Of a stretch of DNA of 64,000 bases, positions 9,139-18,362 are shown in pieces (the stretch's first letter is position 1; every line of letters begins with the position of its first letter). The notes beneath the pieces are model-generated. The model was given only the letters and a program-made list of their open reading frames with translations, was not told the DNA's origin and made no database searches. This stretch comes from Campylobacterales bacterium (lineage in GTDB: Bacteria > Campylobacterota > Campylobacteria > Campylobacterales > Sulfurimonadaceae), in assembly GCA_016938735.1 (NCBI GenBank), contig JAFGUB010000008.1:124001-188000 (forward strand). Direction: 5' to 3'. The position numbers and the translations under genes are program-made.

Positions 9139-11075
9139 GATATGCTCCTGTTGGCTGCCAACAGTGCTGTAAACTCGGACTCAGCGACGGCTCTTGAACA
9201 TAAAAAGCCCTGATAATAATCACACTCCATCGCTTCAAGATAGGCCCTTTGCGCCTCACGCTCAACTCCTTCGGCCACTACGTGAAGTCCCAGTGTTCTG
9301 CCCATCACCAAGATCGTATTGAGCAGCAGTCTGCTGTTGTCTCCCGTCTCCTTGATGTCATCGACGAAGCTCTTGTCAATCTTAAGCGAATCGATCGGTA
9401 GCTGCCGCAAATAGGAGAGCGAAGAGTAGCCGGTTCCAAAATCATCCATGCAAACATGCACCCCTGATGATTTGATACGACGCAAGAGCTCCAAAGTCAC
9501 CTCCATCTGCTCCATCATGACGCTCTCAGTAATTTCGATTGCCAGGGTTTGCGGTCGGACGCGATAACGCTTAAGCGCCTCTTCGATCTGCACCACAAGA
9601 TGCTTGTGGCGAAACTGTCGCATGGAGATATTGCATGAAATATGAATATCCTCATAACCCAAAGCGGCCAAACGCCCTAGTGCGGCAACGGTTTCATCGA
9701 TGACCCATGCCCCTAAAATGAGGATAAAACCCGTATTCTCGGCAATGCGGATAAACTCTCCGGGATAGATCACTCCGCGCTGCGGATGGTTCCAGCGAAT
9801 CAATGCCTCGCCACCGATGATCACTCCGCTACGCAACGCTACTTTGGGCTGAAAATGCAAAACAAATTCCCGATCCTCCATCGCCTTGTGCATCGTGTTG
9901 GCAATCTCCATTTCGTGATGGATCTGAGCATTGAGCGAAGTCGTAAAAAAGCAGAACTGATCCCGTCCCTGAGCCTTTGCACGGTACATGGCGATATCGG
10001 CAAACTTCATTAATTCACCTAAATTCCGTGCATCGTCGGGATAGATCGCAGAGCCGATACTGATAGAGAGCCGCAAACTATGCACTTCCACCCGCCACTC
10101 CTGTCGGAAGGCTTCAAGAATCTTTTGCATCACCGCTTCTAAGGTTTGGATGCCATGCAGATCGGTAATCACGATAATAAATTCATCTCCTCCGATACGC
10201 GCCACAATATCATTCTCGCGTATCAGTGCCTGCAGTCTTGAAGCCACCTGAATCAACAAAGCATCGCCGACATCATGTCCAAGCGTGTCGTTGATATTTT
10301 TAAAATGGTCAAGATCCAAAAAAAGGAGCGCAAACTTCTGTCGATAGCGTTTTGCATGAGAGAGGGTCCAATCTAACTTGGCATGCAGATAGTCGCGGTT
10401 GGGCAAACCGGTGAGCGTGTCGTGCGTTGCGCTGTGACTGAGCACTTCGTTGAGCCCCAAAATCTTCTTTTCCGATCGGTTTAATTCAATAGCGTACTCC
10501 ATTTGCAAACGAATGATATAACCGATCACCGCAGTTTCGACAAGAACAAAAATGGCATGCAGCACCACAATATCGAATCCGCAACCGTAATTAAAAATCA
10601 TTACCGGCATTCCAAACAGCGAAACCTCATACAACTGCAAATAGTTGAAGAGCACATGATGGATAATCGTCGTTGCAGCCGCAGCCAGCAACGGAGCCAG
10701 CTCTTTGTAGAGTGAAAGTATCGCGAGCGCGATAAAAACGTGAAAATGCATCTCGATGCGCCCTAGATGCTGCTGAATAAAAACCAGCGAAAAGAGCATC
10801 ATCGCGATACCGGCAAGCACCCGCATCATCTTCGTTCCCGCAAAGAGGCGATAGGCGCCAAAAAGCGTCAGCGTGATCAGCCCCCCTGCTACAAAACCGT
10901 ATCCATAAGTATCATAGGCTAAAGAGGTGATCAGGGTTGCCGTTAACCACTGCAGCAGCATGAGCACCAGTATGACGCGATCGGCGCGTAGGTAGCTTTC
11001 GTTAAAACTTTTTTGGGCATATTCAGGGATGCTTGGCAACATCAATCGCTCCATCAGGTTCTGCCACCGCTTCAT
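9135..11075 (-). CDS. Membrane GGDEF-EAL protein, both signature motifs intact
   Basis: The 646-residue protein starts with five or six membrane helices (about residues 30-210), including an MHFHVFIALAILSLYKE stretch seen in other multi-helix sensor modules. The GGDEF domain keeps RIGGDEF and an RxxD inhibitory site (REND). The EAL domain keeps EALIRWNHP, DDFGTGYSSL and the late EGVER motif. Both diguanylate cyclase and c-di-GMP phosphodiesterase activity are therefore possible. It overlaps the SCO gene upstream and the radical SAM gene downstream by four bases each, so it belongs to the operon starting at 12819. Confidence 0.92.
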   Translation of the reverse strand: MKRWQNLMERLMLPSIPEYAQKSFNESYLRADRVILVLMLLQWLTATLITSLAYDTYGYGFVAGGLITLTLFGAYRLFAGTKMMRVLAGIAMMLFSLVFIQQHLGRIEMHFHVFIALAILSLYKELAPLLAAAATTIIHHVLFNYLQLYEVSLFGMPVMIFNYGCGFDIVVLHAIFVLVETAVIGYIIRLQMEYAIELNRSEKKILGLNEVLSHSATHDTLTGLPNRDYLHAKLDWTLSHAKRYRQKFALLFLDLDHFKNINDTLGHDVGDALLIQVASRLQALIRENDIVARIGGDEFIIVITDLHGIQTLEAVMQKILEAFRQEWRVEVHSLRLSISIGSAIYPDDARNLGELMKFADIAMYRAKAQGRDQFCFFTTSLNAQIHHEMEIANTMHKAMEDREFVLHFQPKVALRSGVIIGGEALIRWNHPQRGVIYPGEFIRIAENTGFILILGAWVIDETVAALGRLAALGYEDIHISCNISMRQFRHKHLVVQIEEALKRYRVRPQTLAIEITESVMMEQMEVTLELLRRIKSSGVHVCMDDFGTGYSSLSYLRQLPIDSLKIDKSFVDDIKETGDNSRLLLNTILVMGRTLGLHVVAEGVEREAQRAYLEAMECDYYQGFLCSRAVAESEFTALLAANRSIS

Positions 11076-11659
11076 CTGCGTCCAACCTCGATCGATCGAA
11101 TCTGCTCCGACAACAACGACACATTGAGCGGACGGGTGTGGTAGATCGTTTTAAGGCGCGTCACCCCCTCTCTAGGTCGCTCAAGCAGATAGAGATAATC
11201 GCTGTGATTGATCTGCAAAGGGTCCAGCAATCCTGCAGCAAAGGAGAGCGCAAAGGCTCGATCAATCTGCATGATTTCCTTTTGACTCAGATAAATACCC
11301 CTAAAAGAGGGATGAAACGCCTCGGCAAAAGCCTGCGGCTGAGCGGGATCGACGTCACTTGTCAGATTGACGAAAACAACATCGGCCCGCGAGCGTAATG
11401 CCGCAGCATCCGACGCCCCATACCAGACACCCAAGCGCTCCAACACCGGTGTACAGACCGAAACACATCCCACATATCCAAAATAGAGCAAAACCACAGG
11501 CGCCTCAACTCCTTCGAGCCAAGGCGCTTCAACAGTTTTGTCAATCGTAATGACCCCCTCTTGCGTTTGAGTGAACCATAGCGCCATGCACAAAGGCACC
11601 AAAATCAAAAGGATCAAAACAAAGAGAACAAAGATGACCTTATCAGAAATTTTAGGCAC
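11072..11659 (-). CDS. SCO1/SenC-like copper-binding thioredoxin-fold protein
   Basis: The 195-residue protein has one N-terminal membrane anchor (residues 8-30) and a thioredoxin-fold domain with the CX3C metal site in YVGCVSVCTPVL and a later conserved His in INHSDYLYLL. SCO proteins deliver copper to cytochrome oxidase or act as periplasmic thiol reductases. The GTG start shares its G with the TAG stop of the upstream gene (TAGTG), implying coupled translation. Its place between a ligand-binding sensor and a GGDEF-EAL protein is unusual and could mean redox or metal input to c-di-GMP signalling, which is inference only. Confidence 0.85.
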   Translation of the reverse strand: MPKISDKVIFVLFVLILLILVPLCMALWFTQTQEGVITIDKTVEAPWLEGVEAPVVLLYFGYVGCVSVCTPVLERLGVWYGASDAAALRSRADVVFVNLTSDVDPAQPQAFAEAFHPSFRGIYLSQKEIMQIDRAFALSFAAGLLDPLQINHSDYLYLLERPREGVTRLKTIYHTRPLNVSLLSEQIRSIEVGRR

Positions 11660-12819
11660 TACACACCTATCGCTTCGTCCTCATGGACATTTGACGCTAC
11701 AGCGTTCAATTTTTTATTTGCCTCCAGCAAAGCGATCAGCAGCAACGCCGCAGTAATGACCGCAAGCAGCGCCACAACGAAAAATAGCCCCAGGAGCATT
11801 TCACGATTACGCTCAAAGAACCCCTTCTCCTCATGCAGAATCTGCGCATTTCTAGCAATATACTCCGACAAAATCAGCCGCGCGTCACGCAAGGCGGAAC
11901 GGTCAAACATATAGACGTTTGCACTCTCATCATCCGCCGCCAAATGCTCCATCGGTGTTCCGCCCAAATAGGCCAAAAGCAATCCGGCAGCCTTGCTGCC
12001 CTGCTGACGTCCGCTCGTAACGTATCCGCCGATCACCCCTTTGCCGACATAGGCATCTTCCATACTACCAATGATCAGATCAGGATGACGGCGCAACCTT
12101 ACAATCACATCCTCCGGCCGCACTACGCTGCCCTACTCATCCACATACGCTCCTATGGTCGAAAGCAGCACAAAAGTTCGTGCCCGCTTGGGCAACGCAT
12201 CGATCACCTTATCAATGCGGGCGTCAGCAACAAAATGAACCGAAAAATTGGAAAATGCGGCAACCTCCTGTCGCATTTGGCGCTCTATCGCACGGTAGGT
12301 TTGTGAATCATCTCCGATCACCCAAACCTCTCGTGTCTGAGGCGAAAAAAGTTTGATCAGCTCGATGTTGGGAGCCAGCTCTTTGTGTTCAAACACCCCG
12401 CGAACGCGACGCTTATCAAGGCGCTCAATGGTGGCCAGATCATTGACGCCCGAAAAAAAGATCGGAGTATCACCCAAATAGGAGGCATTTGATTCCATCA
12501 CAAACGAGAGGGCGTTGTCATCCGTCACATAAAGCGCATCGGCATTAAAGTTGTGATACTTAGCGGCAAGATAGTGATGAAACAAAGCGCGATAGGAGGC
12601 GTCTAGCGTCAGACGCTTGGTATCGAGATACTCGGTGGCAATCTCAAACGAAAACTGCGGCTCGCTCTGCAGCGTCTGCATAAACCCCTGATGCTGCAAT
12701 TTACTCCAGCCATATTCCTGCGTGTAGGAGTGGATGACGAGCAGACGTTTGCTCACCACAGAGGCATTGCTTGAAAGTGCCAGAAAAGCGATCAAATATA
12801 TAAAATTTTTGAATACCAT
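11659..12819 (-). pseudogene. Periplasmic substrate-binding-type sensor protein interrupted by one in-frame TAG
   Basis: One frame of 387 codons is split by TAG at 12133-12135. The first 228 residues have a signal peptide (residues 1-19) and the start of an ABC-substrate-binding-like fold (KRLLVIHSYTQEYGWSK, then PIFFSGVNDL), as in PF04392-type sensor domains. After ...GAYVDE-TAG the same frame continues GSVVRPEDV and finishes the fold (VIGGYVTSGRQQGSKAAGLL), then a membrane helix (LLGLFFVVALLAVI) and a short cytoplasmic tail. The region around the TAG corresponds to a variable turn. A GTG three codons after the TAG could restart the distal half, without a signal peptide. The gene ends with an ordinary TAG overlapping the SCO start. 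Confidence 0.82.
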
Positions 12820-12855
12820 ACAAAATCATAGCCATCCCTGGCTTAGAGGATGACC

Positions 12856-13641
12856 TTAACCATTTTTGAGCATTCGCAGTGCCGCTTCAACATCATCTTG
12901 ACGCATCAAGGATTCACCCACCAAAAAGGCGTCCACCCCCGCTTTGGAGAGGTCTTCAAGCTGTCCATGCTCGTAAATGCCGCTCTCGGCGACAATGATC
13001 TTGCCGTTGGGGATGAGCGGAATCAGCTCATAGCAGAGGTTCATGTTCATCTCAAAGGTGTGTAGGTTACGGTGGTTGATGCCGATGATGTCGGCTCCGG
13101 CCATGATCGCCTTGGTCAGTTCACTCTTGTCGTGGATCTCCACGAGCGCCTCCATGCCTAGATGGCGGGTGTATTCGAGCAGCTCTTTAAGCTCTTTGGT
13201 CGAGAGCGCCGCCGCGATGAGCAGCACGAAATCCGCGCCATAGACCAGCGCTTCGAGCAGCTGATATTTGCTTACGATAAAATCTTTGCGCAGCAGCGGA
13301 ATGCTCACATAACGCCGAATCCCCGCGAGGTACTCCAGATCACCTTGAAAAAAGTGCGGTTCGGTGAGGACGGAGATGGCGTTGGCACCGCCGCGCTCGT
13401 AGCTTTGGGCGATGGCAAGCGGATCGAAATCCTCCCGGATCACCCCTTTAGAGGGGCTCGCCTTTTTCACTTCGCTGATAATGCGGTAGGGCTCTTGGGG
13501 CGTCGCGGTGATATAGGGACGCACGTCGCGCGGGGCGCGGGCATTGAACGCCAGCGAGCGCCCCAACCACTCCATACTAAACTCTTTTTCGCGTTTGGCC
13601 AGATCGGCTTTGGTGCGCTCTATAATCTGATCGAGTATCAC
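12856..13641 (-). CDS. trpC: Indole-3-glycerol phosphate synthase
   Basis: The 261-residue single-domain TIM barrel converts carboxyphenylaminodeoxyribulose phosphate to indole-3-glycerol phosphate in tryptophan synthesis. Conserved segments are visible: [12 protein letters not shown] near residue 60, [13 protein letters not shown] near 117, [10 protein letters not shown] near 165, [10 protein letters not shown] near 185 and VAESGI near 212. It is the last gene of an operon and its ATG overlaps the stop of the TPR lipoprotein gene by four bases. No other trp gene is in the window. Confidence 0.95.
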   Translation of the reverse strand: MILDQIIERTKADLAKREKEFSMEWLGRSLAFNARAPRDVRPYITATPQEPYRIISEVKKASPSKGVIREDFDPLAIAQSYERGGANAISVLTEPHFFQGDLEYLAGIRRYVSIPLLRKDFIVSKYQLLEALVYGADFVLLIAAALSTKELKELLEYTRHLGMEALVEIHDKSELTKAIMAGADIIGINHRNLHTFEMNMNLCYELIPLIPNGKIIVAESGIYEHGQLEDLSKAGVDAFLVGESLMRQDDVEAALRMLKNG

Positions 13642-14930
13642 TCTTTGCTTCCTTTATTGGTTTTGAGGCATTGATCGATGGCTTTAAGATGCAAAGCTAC
13701 TTCTGGATCGCTTTCGCCCATCAGCTCCACGACACGCTTCATGAGCGTTTGCGCCTTTGCACACTCACCAAGACGGTAATGCCCCCACGCCAGCGAATCG
13801 AGATAAAAAGGGGATTCCGGCTCAGGCTCCAGCGCTCGGCGCACATACCCCATCCCCTCCTCAACCGCAAGATCGTGATCGATCAGCAAATAGCCTAGAT
13901 AGTTAAGATAAAGCGGCGAAGGTAGGGCTGTAACCACCTTTTTAAGCTTCCGAACCACGCCTTGTAATAATTCAGCATCCCGCTGCTCTTTTTGAGCCGA
14001 TTCATACTCAAAAATCGCGCTTTGTCCCAGATAGAGCGGATCGCCGCTCTGCTCATAGAGCTTTTGTGCCAGCAGCGACGCCTTGGCGTACTCCTTCTGG
14101 CCTGTATAAAGTTGTAACAACAGCGAGTCGTTGAGCGTATAGCGCTCCAAAAACTCCATCAAACGCGGATAGTTTTTTTGATAGCCATAAATCTTCACGA
14201 TGGCGTCGCCTACCGCAGGATTACGCTCAACATCATAAAGACGTAGATAGGTTGAGAGCATCCCTTCAATGTTGTTTTGCTGCGAATAAAAGCCCGCCAG
14301 ACGACTACAGATCACTTTGCTACAGCCGTAAATGCGGCTGTGCGACTCCAGATAGGCGATCGCATCAGCTTGACGCCCTAGATTCAGATACAGCACCACT
14401 GCCATCTGATCGAGCGCAACTTCGTCATAGTCGATGAGGTAGGCGCGCTCAAGGTATTTGACGGCAGTATCGTAGTGTTCAAGCTTCAGATAGACTTCGC
14501 TGGCGAGCAGATAGGCTTCGCGCGTCCGCTCTCGTTCAAGCAACGCAAGCGCAGCGACTTTGGCCTCTTCCAGACGATCAAGCGCCAAAAGGGCAATCAC
14601 TTCGTAGCGTCTAGCGACACTATCATGCGGCTCACTTTGGGCGTAGTGACGGCTGCGTTCAAGCAGCACTTTGTAATCCCGCGCATTGTGGTAGCTCTGA
14701 AGCGCTTCGCGCTTGTACTCCTCTTTGTGTGCCTGCTCATAAAGCAGTTCATACAAACCGGCTGCGGCAAGGTGCTGCTCCTGCTGCTGCGCCATCAACG
14801 CATACAGGATATAGGCATCCTCCTCTTCAAAGGCCTTTTGCCCTCCTTGCATATTATAGGCGCTCTGTGGGGGGTGAACGGCGCAGCCGGCAAAGAGCAC
14901 AAGTACACAAAAGATGAGGACGTTATACAC
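13638..14930 (-). CDS. TPR-repeat lipoprotein
   Basis: The GTG start at 14930 overlaps the stop of the upstream gene and gives 430 residues, with a lipoprotein signal peptide ([13 protein letters not shown], lipobox LFAGC, Cys near residue 15). A longer upstream extension in this frame lies inside the neighbouring cysteine-cluster gene and is rejected. The rest is helical with repeated tetratricopeptide-like units throughout. It is probably an outer-membrane or periplasmic scaffold; no specific role can be assigned. Confidence 0.85.
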   Translation of the reverse strand: MYNVLIFCVLVLFAGCAVHPPQSAYNMQGGQKAFEEEDAYILYALMAQQQEQHLAAAGLYELLYEQAHKEEYKREALQSYHNARDYKVLLERSRHYAQSEPHDSVARRYEVIALLALDRLEEAKVAALALLERERTREAYLLASEVYLKLEHYDTAVKYLERAYLIDYDEVALDQMAVVLYLNLGRQADAIAYLESHSRIYGCSKVICSRLAGFYSQQNNIEGMLSTYLRLYDVERNPAVGDAIVKIYGYQKNYPRLMEFLERYTLNDSLLLQLYTGQKEYAKASLLAQKLYEQSGDPLYLGQSAIFEYESAQKEQRDAELLQGVVRKLKKVVTALPSPLYLNYLGYLLIDHDLAVEEGMGYVRRALEPEPESPFYLDSLAWGHYRLGECAKAQTLMKRVVELMGESDPEVALHLKAIDQCLKTNKGSKE

Positions 14931-15303
14931 CGACCACCCCCGGACACTCCGCGCGCAGAGCGTCGGGGTGGCTTTTGAAATAGTCCCAAAAAGGGAAACT
15001 GCGGCACTGCTGCGGACGCGCTGCATAGACACTGCACCCTTTGAAGCTACGGTCAAAAAAGATGCAATCATGCTCTTCGCCGACGCGCCGCTCGATGAGC
15101 GAATAGCGATAGCCCCGTTTCTCAAGATAGCGCAGCGCAAATACCTCAAGCTCCAAGTTCAAAAATGCGGCAAGCGCCTCCGCTTCGGCGAGTGATACGA
15201 AGATATTGCCGCTCTCTCCGCTGCAACAGTGTCCGCCGCACTCGGCACAGGCGCTGGGGCGAAAGGCAAAGGAAAAGCCCTCTTGGGAAATCAGATCAGA
15301 CAT
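14923..15303 (-). CDS. YkgJ family cysteine-cluster protein
   Basis: The 126-residue protein has the family's cysteine pattern: CAECGGHCC near residue 19, then CIFFD, GCSVYAARPQQCRSFPFW, and a final C near residue 121. These are predicted to bind zinc or an iron-sulphur cluster. The function is unknown. It overlaps the TrmN-like gene upstream by 13 bases and the TPR lipoprotein gene downstream by 8 bases. Confidence 0.88.
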   Translation of the reverse strand: MSDLISQEGFSFAFRPSACAECGGHCCSGESGNIFVSLAEAEALAAFLNLELEVFALRYLEKRGYRYSLIERRVGEEHDCIFFDRSFKGCSVYAARPQQCRSFPFWDYFKSHPDALRAECPGVVGV

Positions 15304-15986
15304 TTGATGCTATGGGTCCTTGCTTGGTGATAGAGTGCTCTAGCCTCGCTTGAAAACGCGTCAGCGTCAAAGGCAAAAAACGGAGGCCAAACCTTGAGCA
15401 GGGATTTGGCGTGTTTACGCGCATGGATCATCACGAGCGTAGCGTTACGGTGCGCTTTAGAATGCACGAATTGTACATCAACGACTCTTAATCCGGCACG
15501 CTCAAGCGCCGCGCAGATCAGCGAAAACTGCTGCGGTTCATAGCAAAAAACAAAATGTCCGCGCGGGCGCAGCAAAGCGGCGACTTTGGAGACAAAAGGC
15601 TCCAGCGCCAGCGACGTACTTGAGCGGGCAAGGGCGATCGCGTCGTTTTGGCTGCGGTGCGCCCCGATGTGATAGAAGGGGGGATTAGAGACGATATAGT
15701 CAAACCCACCGCCATCTTCATAAGCCAGCAAATCGCCCTCATGCACCCGCGCGTCGATGCCGTTGACCTGTGCGTTTTTGCGCGCCAAAAAAGCGACGTC
15801 GCTTTGCAGTTCAATCATCTCCAGCGACACCTTCGGAAAATCCCGCGCCACCAGCAGCCCAACGATACCGCAACCCGCCCCCACATCAAGCAGTCGCCCT
15901 TTGGGGTTAAAACGGCTGATGAACCCGTACAAAAAGATCGAGTCGCTGTTGTAGCAATACCCGTCGCTTTTCTGGTAGAGTTGCAT
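15291..15986 (-). CDS. TrmN-like tRNA1(Val) (adenine-N6) methyltransferase
   Basis: The 231-residue protein has a SAM-binding motif LLDVGAGCGIVGLLVA near residue 40 and an NPPF catalytic motif (VSNPPFY near residue 108), as in the YfiC/TrmN adenine-N6 methyltransferases. I start it at MQLYQKSDGYCYNSDS (15986), after GGCGGG. An ATG at 16016 would add MTPTLHVRRE but overlaps the apparent -10 box. It is the first gene of the operon with ykgJ, the TPR lipoprotein and trpC. Confidence 0.85.
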   Translation of the reverse strand: MQLYQKSDGYCYNSDSIFLYGFISRFNPKGRLLDVGAGCGIVGLLVARDFPKVSLEMIELQSDVAFLARKNAQVNGIDARVHEGDLLAYEDGGGFDYIVSNPPFYHIGAHRSQNDAIALARSSTSLALEPFVSKVAALLRPRGHFVFCYEPQQFSLICAALERAGLRVVDVQFVHSKAHRNATLVMIHARKHAKSLLKVWPPFFAFDADAFSSEARALYHQARTHSIKCLI

Positions 15987-15994
15987 TTCCCGCC

Positions 15995-16004
15995 TTACAT
16001 GTAA
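15995..16004. repeat. TTACATGTAA palindrome in the leader of the TrmN-like gene
   Basis: A perfect palindrome lies between the -10 (16015-16020) and the start codon (15986). It begins about 10 bases after the -10, so it should overlap or directly follow the transcription start. Confidence 0.9.
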
Positions 16005-16014
16005 CGTAGGCGTC

Positions 16015-16020
16015 ATTATA
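16015..16020 (-). promoter_or_regulatory. TATAAT -10 box for the trmN-like operon
   Basis: A perfect TATAAT on the minus strand predicts a transcription start near 16008 and a leader of about 22 bases. This supports translation from 15986 instead of 16016. Confidence 0.6.
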
Positions 16021-16041
16021 CCCTTAAGCGAAGGAACGCTC

Positions 16042-16764
16042 ATGATCATCATCCCCGCCCGCATGGCCTCTACCCGTTTTCCCCAAAAAGTGCTTGCCGA
16101 TATCGGAGGCATTCCCATGGTGGTGCGTACCGCCCAGAGGGTTGCGTCGCTTGACCGCGTGGTCGTCGCGGCCGACGATGAGGCGATTTTGCGTACATGT
16201 AAAGCCTACGGCGTCGAAGCGATGCTCACCTCCGATACCCACAAAAGCGGCACCGACCGCATCAACGAATGTGCGGAGATTGTAGGCGTGGGGGATGATG
16301 AGCTGATCATCAACGTCCAAGCCGACGAACCCTTTATCGAAACGGAGGTCGTGCACGCGCTCATGCAACGGCTGCGCACACTTCAAGCGCAAGCGGAGCC
16401 TTTTATCATGGCAAGCTGCTACAACGCCATCAACGAAGCCTCCGCCCAAGATCCCAACCTTGTCAAAGTGGTCCTTGATGCCCATCACAACGCGCTCTAC
16501 TTCTCACGCGCAGCCATCCCCTACAACCGCAGCGGCGCGGCGTATTACTGCGGCCACATCGGCATCTACGGCTTTGACCGCCGCTCACTGCGTGCTTTTT
16601 GCGCCTTTGACGACGCACCGCTAGAAGACATCGAAAAGCTCGAACAGCTCCGCACCCTCTATCATGGTCAAAAAATCAGCATGGTGAAAGTTGCCAGCAC
16701 CGGCTTTGGGATCGACACGCCCGAAGATTTGGCGCGTGCCAAGGAGATTTTTCAGATCCGCTAA
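16042..16764 (+). CDS. kdsB: 3-deoxy-manno-octulosonate cytidylyltransferase (CMP-KDO synthetase)
   Basis: The 240-residue protein begins IIIPARMASTRFPQKVLADI, the nucleotide-binding signature of the family, and contains VQADEPFI and AAIPYNR. It activates KDO with CTP for lipopolysaccharide inner-core synthesis in the cytoplasm. A GAAGGA ribosome binding site precedes the ATG. It is transcribed divergently from the trmN-like operon and its end overlaps the convergent 68-residue gene by four bases. A TACATGTA copy (16194) is read as TCK. Confidence 0.95.
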   Translation: MIIIPARMASTRFPQKVLADIGGIPMVVRTAQRVASLDRVVVAADDEAILRTCKAYGVEAMLTSDTHKSGTDRINECAEIVGVGDDELIINVQADEPFIETEVVHALMQRLRTLQAQAEPFIMASCYNAINEASAQDPNLVKVVLDAHHNALYFSRAAIPYNRSGAAYYCGHIGIYGFDRRSLRAFCAFDDAPLEDIEKLEQLRTLYHGQKISMVKVASTGFGIDTPEDLARAKEIFQIR

Positions 16765-16967
16765 CGCGCGGGGGTAATGGTGATCGCAAAACCTTCCATG
16801 TTCTCAGAGAGGCTGAAGCGGTGCTTGTGGCAGAAATTTGAATTCATGATACGCAGCATCGACTCTGCCTCCTCTTTGGCCTCTTGTTTGGTGCCAAACT
16901 CCGAAAACGAACTGAGTCCGCTTTTGAGAAAACAGCTACAACCGTTGTGAACCGTTACGCTATACAT
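16761..16967 (-). CDS. Small conserved-looking protein, function unknown
   Basis: The 68-residue protein (MYSVTVHNGCSCFLKSGL...) has a CSC near the N-terminus, a helical middle and a C-terminal FAITITPAR. The start is supported by AGGAGG spaced 6 bases upstream. The ATG is the centre of a TACATGTA palindrome. It follows the response regulator gene by 9 bases and is probably the last gene of the chemosensory operon. I do not recognise the family. Confidence 0.65.
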   Translation of the reverse strand: MYSVTVHNGCSCFLKSGLSSFSEFGTKQEAKEEAESMLRIMNSNFCHKHRFSLSENMEGFAITITPAR

Positions 16968-16970
16968 GTA
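16963..16970. repeat. TACATGTA containing the start codon of the 68-residue gene
   Basis: The central ATG of the palindrome (16967-16965 on the minus strand) is the start codon, with AGGAGG just upstream. Confidence 0.85.
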
Positions 16971-16976
16971 AACCTC

Positions 16977-18362
16977 CTAAAAATCAAAAATATCATCCAG
17001 ATCGCCTGCGGCGTCGCCGCCCTGATCGGGGCTTAACATCACACCGATCATCTGGGCATTGGCGCTGATGGTGTCATCGAGAAAATCGACGCTCGGCGCG
17101 CCGTCATGAAAGATCATGCGCTGCCAGCTGATGAGGTCGTTGCTAAAGGCATGCGCCATCGGCCCCAGCGCACCGGAGTTCTCACGAAACGTATCAATGT
17201 GCTGCGCAATCACCGCCGAAAGCTCGTCTAGCGCAAGCGCTATGCGGTACGATTCATTATATCCACGCAAAATTTTGGCGATCTGAGCGAGATAGGCGCA
17301 AATCTCCTCGACCTCATGCACTTCGATGTCGCTGCTGCCCACAATCAGCAACAGCGAACTAAGCTTACCCATGTAGAGCTCTACCTCGTCAAGGTCATCA
17401 TGATCCATGTAATCAAATACGTGCAACTCCTGTGCGGACCCAAACGAACCCGACGGCACCACGGGCTCAGGCATCAAAGTCTCTTTTGGCTCAATAGGGA
17501 CCGTCGATACTATAGGCACTACTTGTGTCACTTTGGCCGTGTGGGCAATTTTTGGCTGCGATATTGCAGCAACAGGAACTTCGCGCTCCGTAACTGCGGC
17601 TTCGATAGGAAGCGCAAAGGTGATCCGCTCTTTCGTTCGCTTATATTGCACGCTGATTCCATTTTTTTCAAGCACACCGTTCACCTCATCGCTATCAAGC
17701 AGTTCCATGTGGGTCACTGTGAAATAACGCATCATTTCTGACTCTTCTACGACTACCTCGCTTTGAATTCCGGCTCTTCTTTGCCAGTCACACAGCGTAA
17801 AGACCACGCGCACCAGATCACCTAGTGCCTCACTGCGCAGTGTGTCGCTGAGCAAATAGTACTCCCAAAACTCTGCCAGCGACTCTTCACTCCCCATCAT
17901 AAAAATCAGGCGGCGGCTAAATACCTTTTGTGTAAAGAGATTCAGCGCCTCTTTGTTACGTTTTTGGTGATGGCGCGCATCGATAAGCGAGAGGTAATTT
18001 CCAAGGCGGCTGTTGAAGATATCGGCATTGATCGGTTTGGAGATGTAATCCTCCGCCCCGCCGGTAAGAATCTCTTTTTGACGTTGCACATCGTCGATGG
18101 CGGAGACGGCGACGATCATCACCTTCTTATCACCCTTACGGATCGCTTTGGTGGCATCGATTCCGTTGAGTTCTGGCATCATAATATCCATGAAGATCAG
18201 ATCATAGTGCTTGTTTTTGGCATTTTCTACCGCTATGGCACCGTTTTCAGCCTCATCAATCTCAAAAACTACGGAACCGTTCTCCTCTTGGTAATCGTCT
18301 AACAGCAGACGTACGATCATTCGATTGTTTTTATTATCATCAACGATGAGAATGTGGTACAT
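16977..18362 (-). CDS. Response regulator with receiver and long uncharacterised C-terminal region
   Basis: The 461-residue protein has an N-terminal receiver: ILIVDDNKNNR, phosphoacceptor in IFMDIMMPELNGI near residue 59, and IVAVSAID then ISKPI. Residues 130-461 form helical regions separated by a Val/Pro/Thr-rich linker (about 255-300). No known output domain is recognised; the final part is acidic and ends in DIFDF. The gene overlaps the kinase gene upstream by 23 bases, so the two are a coupled pair at the end of the chemosensory operon. Its ATG lies inside a TACATGTA. Confidence 0.85.
   Translation of the reverse strand: MYHILIVDDNKNNRMIVRLLLDDYQEENGSVVFEIDEAENGAIAVENAKNKHYDLIFMDIMMPELNGIDATKAIRKGDKKVMIVAVSAIDDVQRQKEILTGGAEDYISKPINADIFNSRLGNYLSLIDARHHQKRNKEALNLFTQKVFSRRLIFMMGSEESLAEFWEYYLLSDTLRSEALGDLVRVVFTLCDWQRRAGIQSEVVVEESEMMRYFTVTHMELLDSDEVNGVLEKNGISVQYKRTKERITFALPIEAAVTEREVPVAAISQPKIAHTAKVTQVVPIVSTVPIEPKETLMPEPVVPSGSFGSAQELHVFDYMDHDDLDEVELYMGKLSSLLLIVGSSDIEVHEVEEICAYLAQIAKILRGYNESYRIALALDELSAVIAQHIDTFRENSGALGPMAHAFSNDLISWQRMIFHDGAPSVDFLDDTISANAQMIGVMLSPDQGGDAAGDLDDIFDF

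Noticed and set aside
14931-15149. Longer N-terminus for the TPR lipoprotein
   Set aside because: It would lie entirely within the YkgJ gene and destroy the lipoprotein signal peptide that begins at the GTG at 14930.
16014-16016. Upstream ATG for the TrmN-like gene
   Set aside because: It overlaps the TATAAT -10 box, and the codons between it and 15986 are mostly the TACATGTA palindrome; 15986 has a better ribosome binding site.
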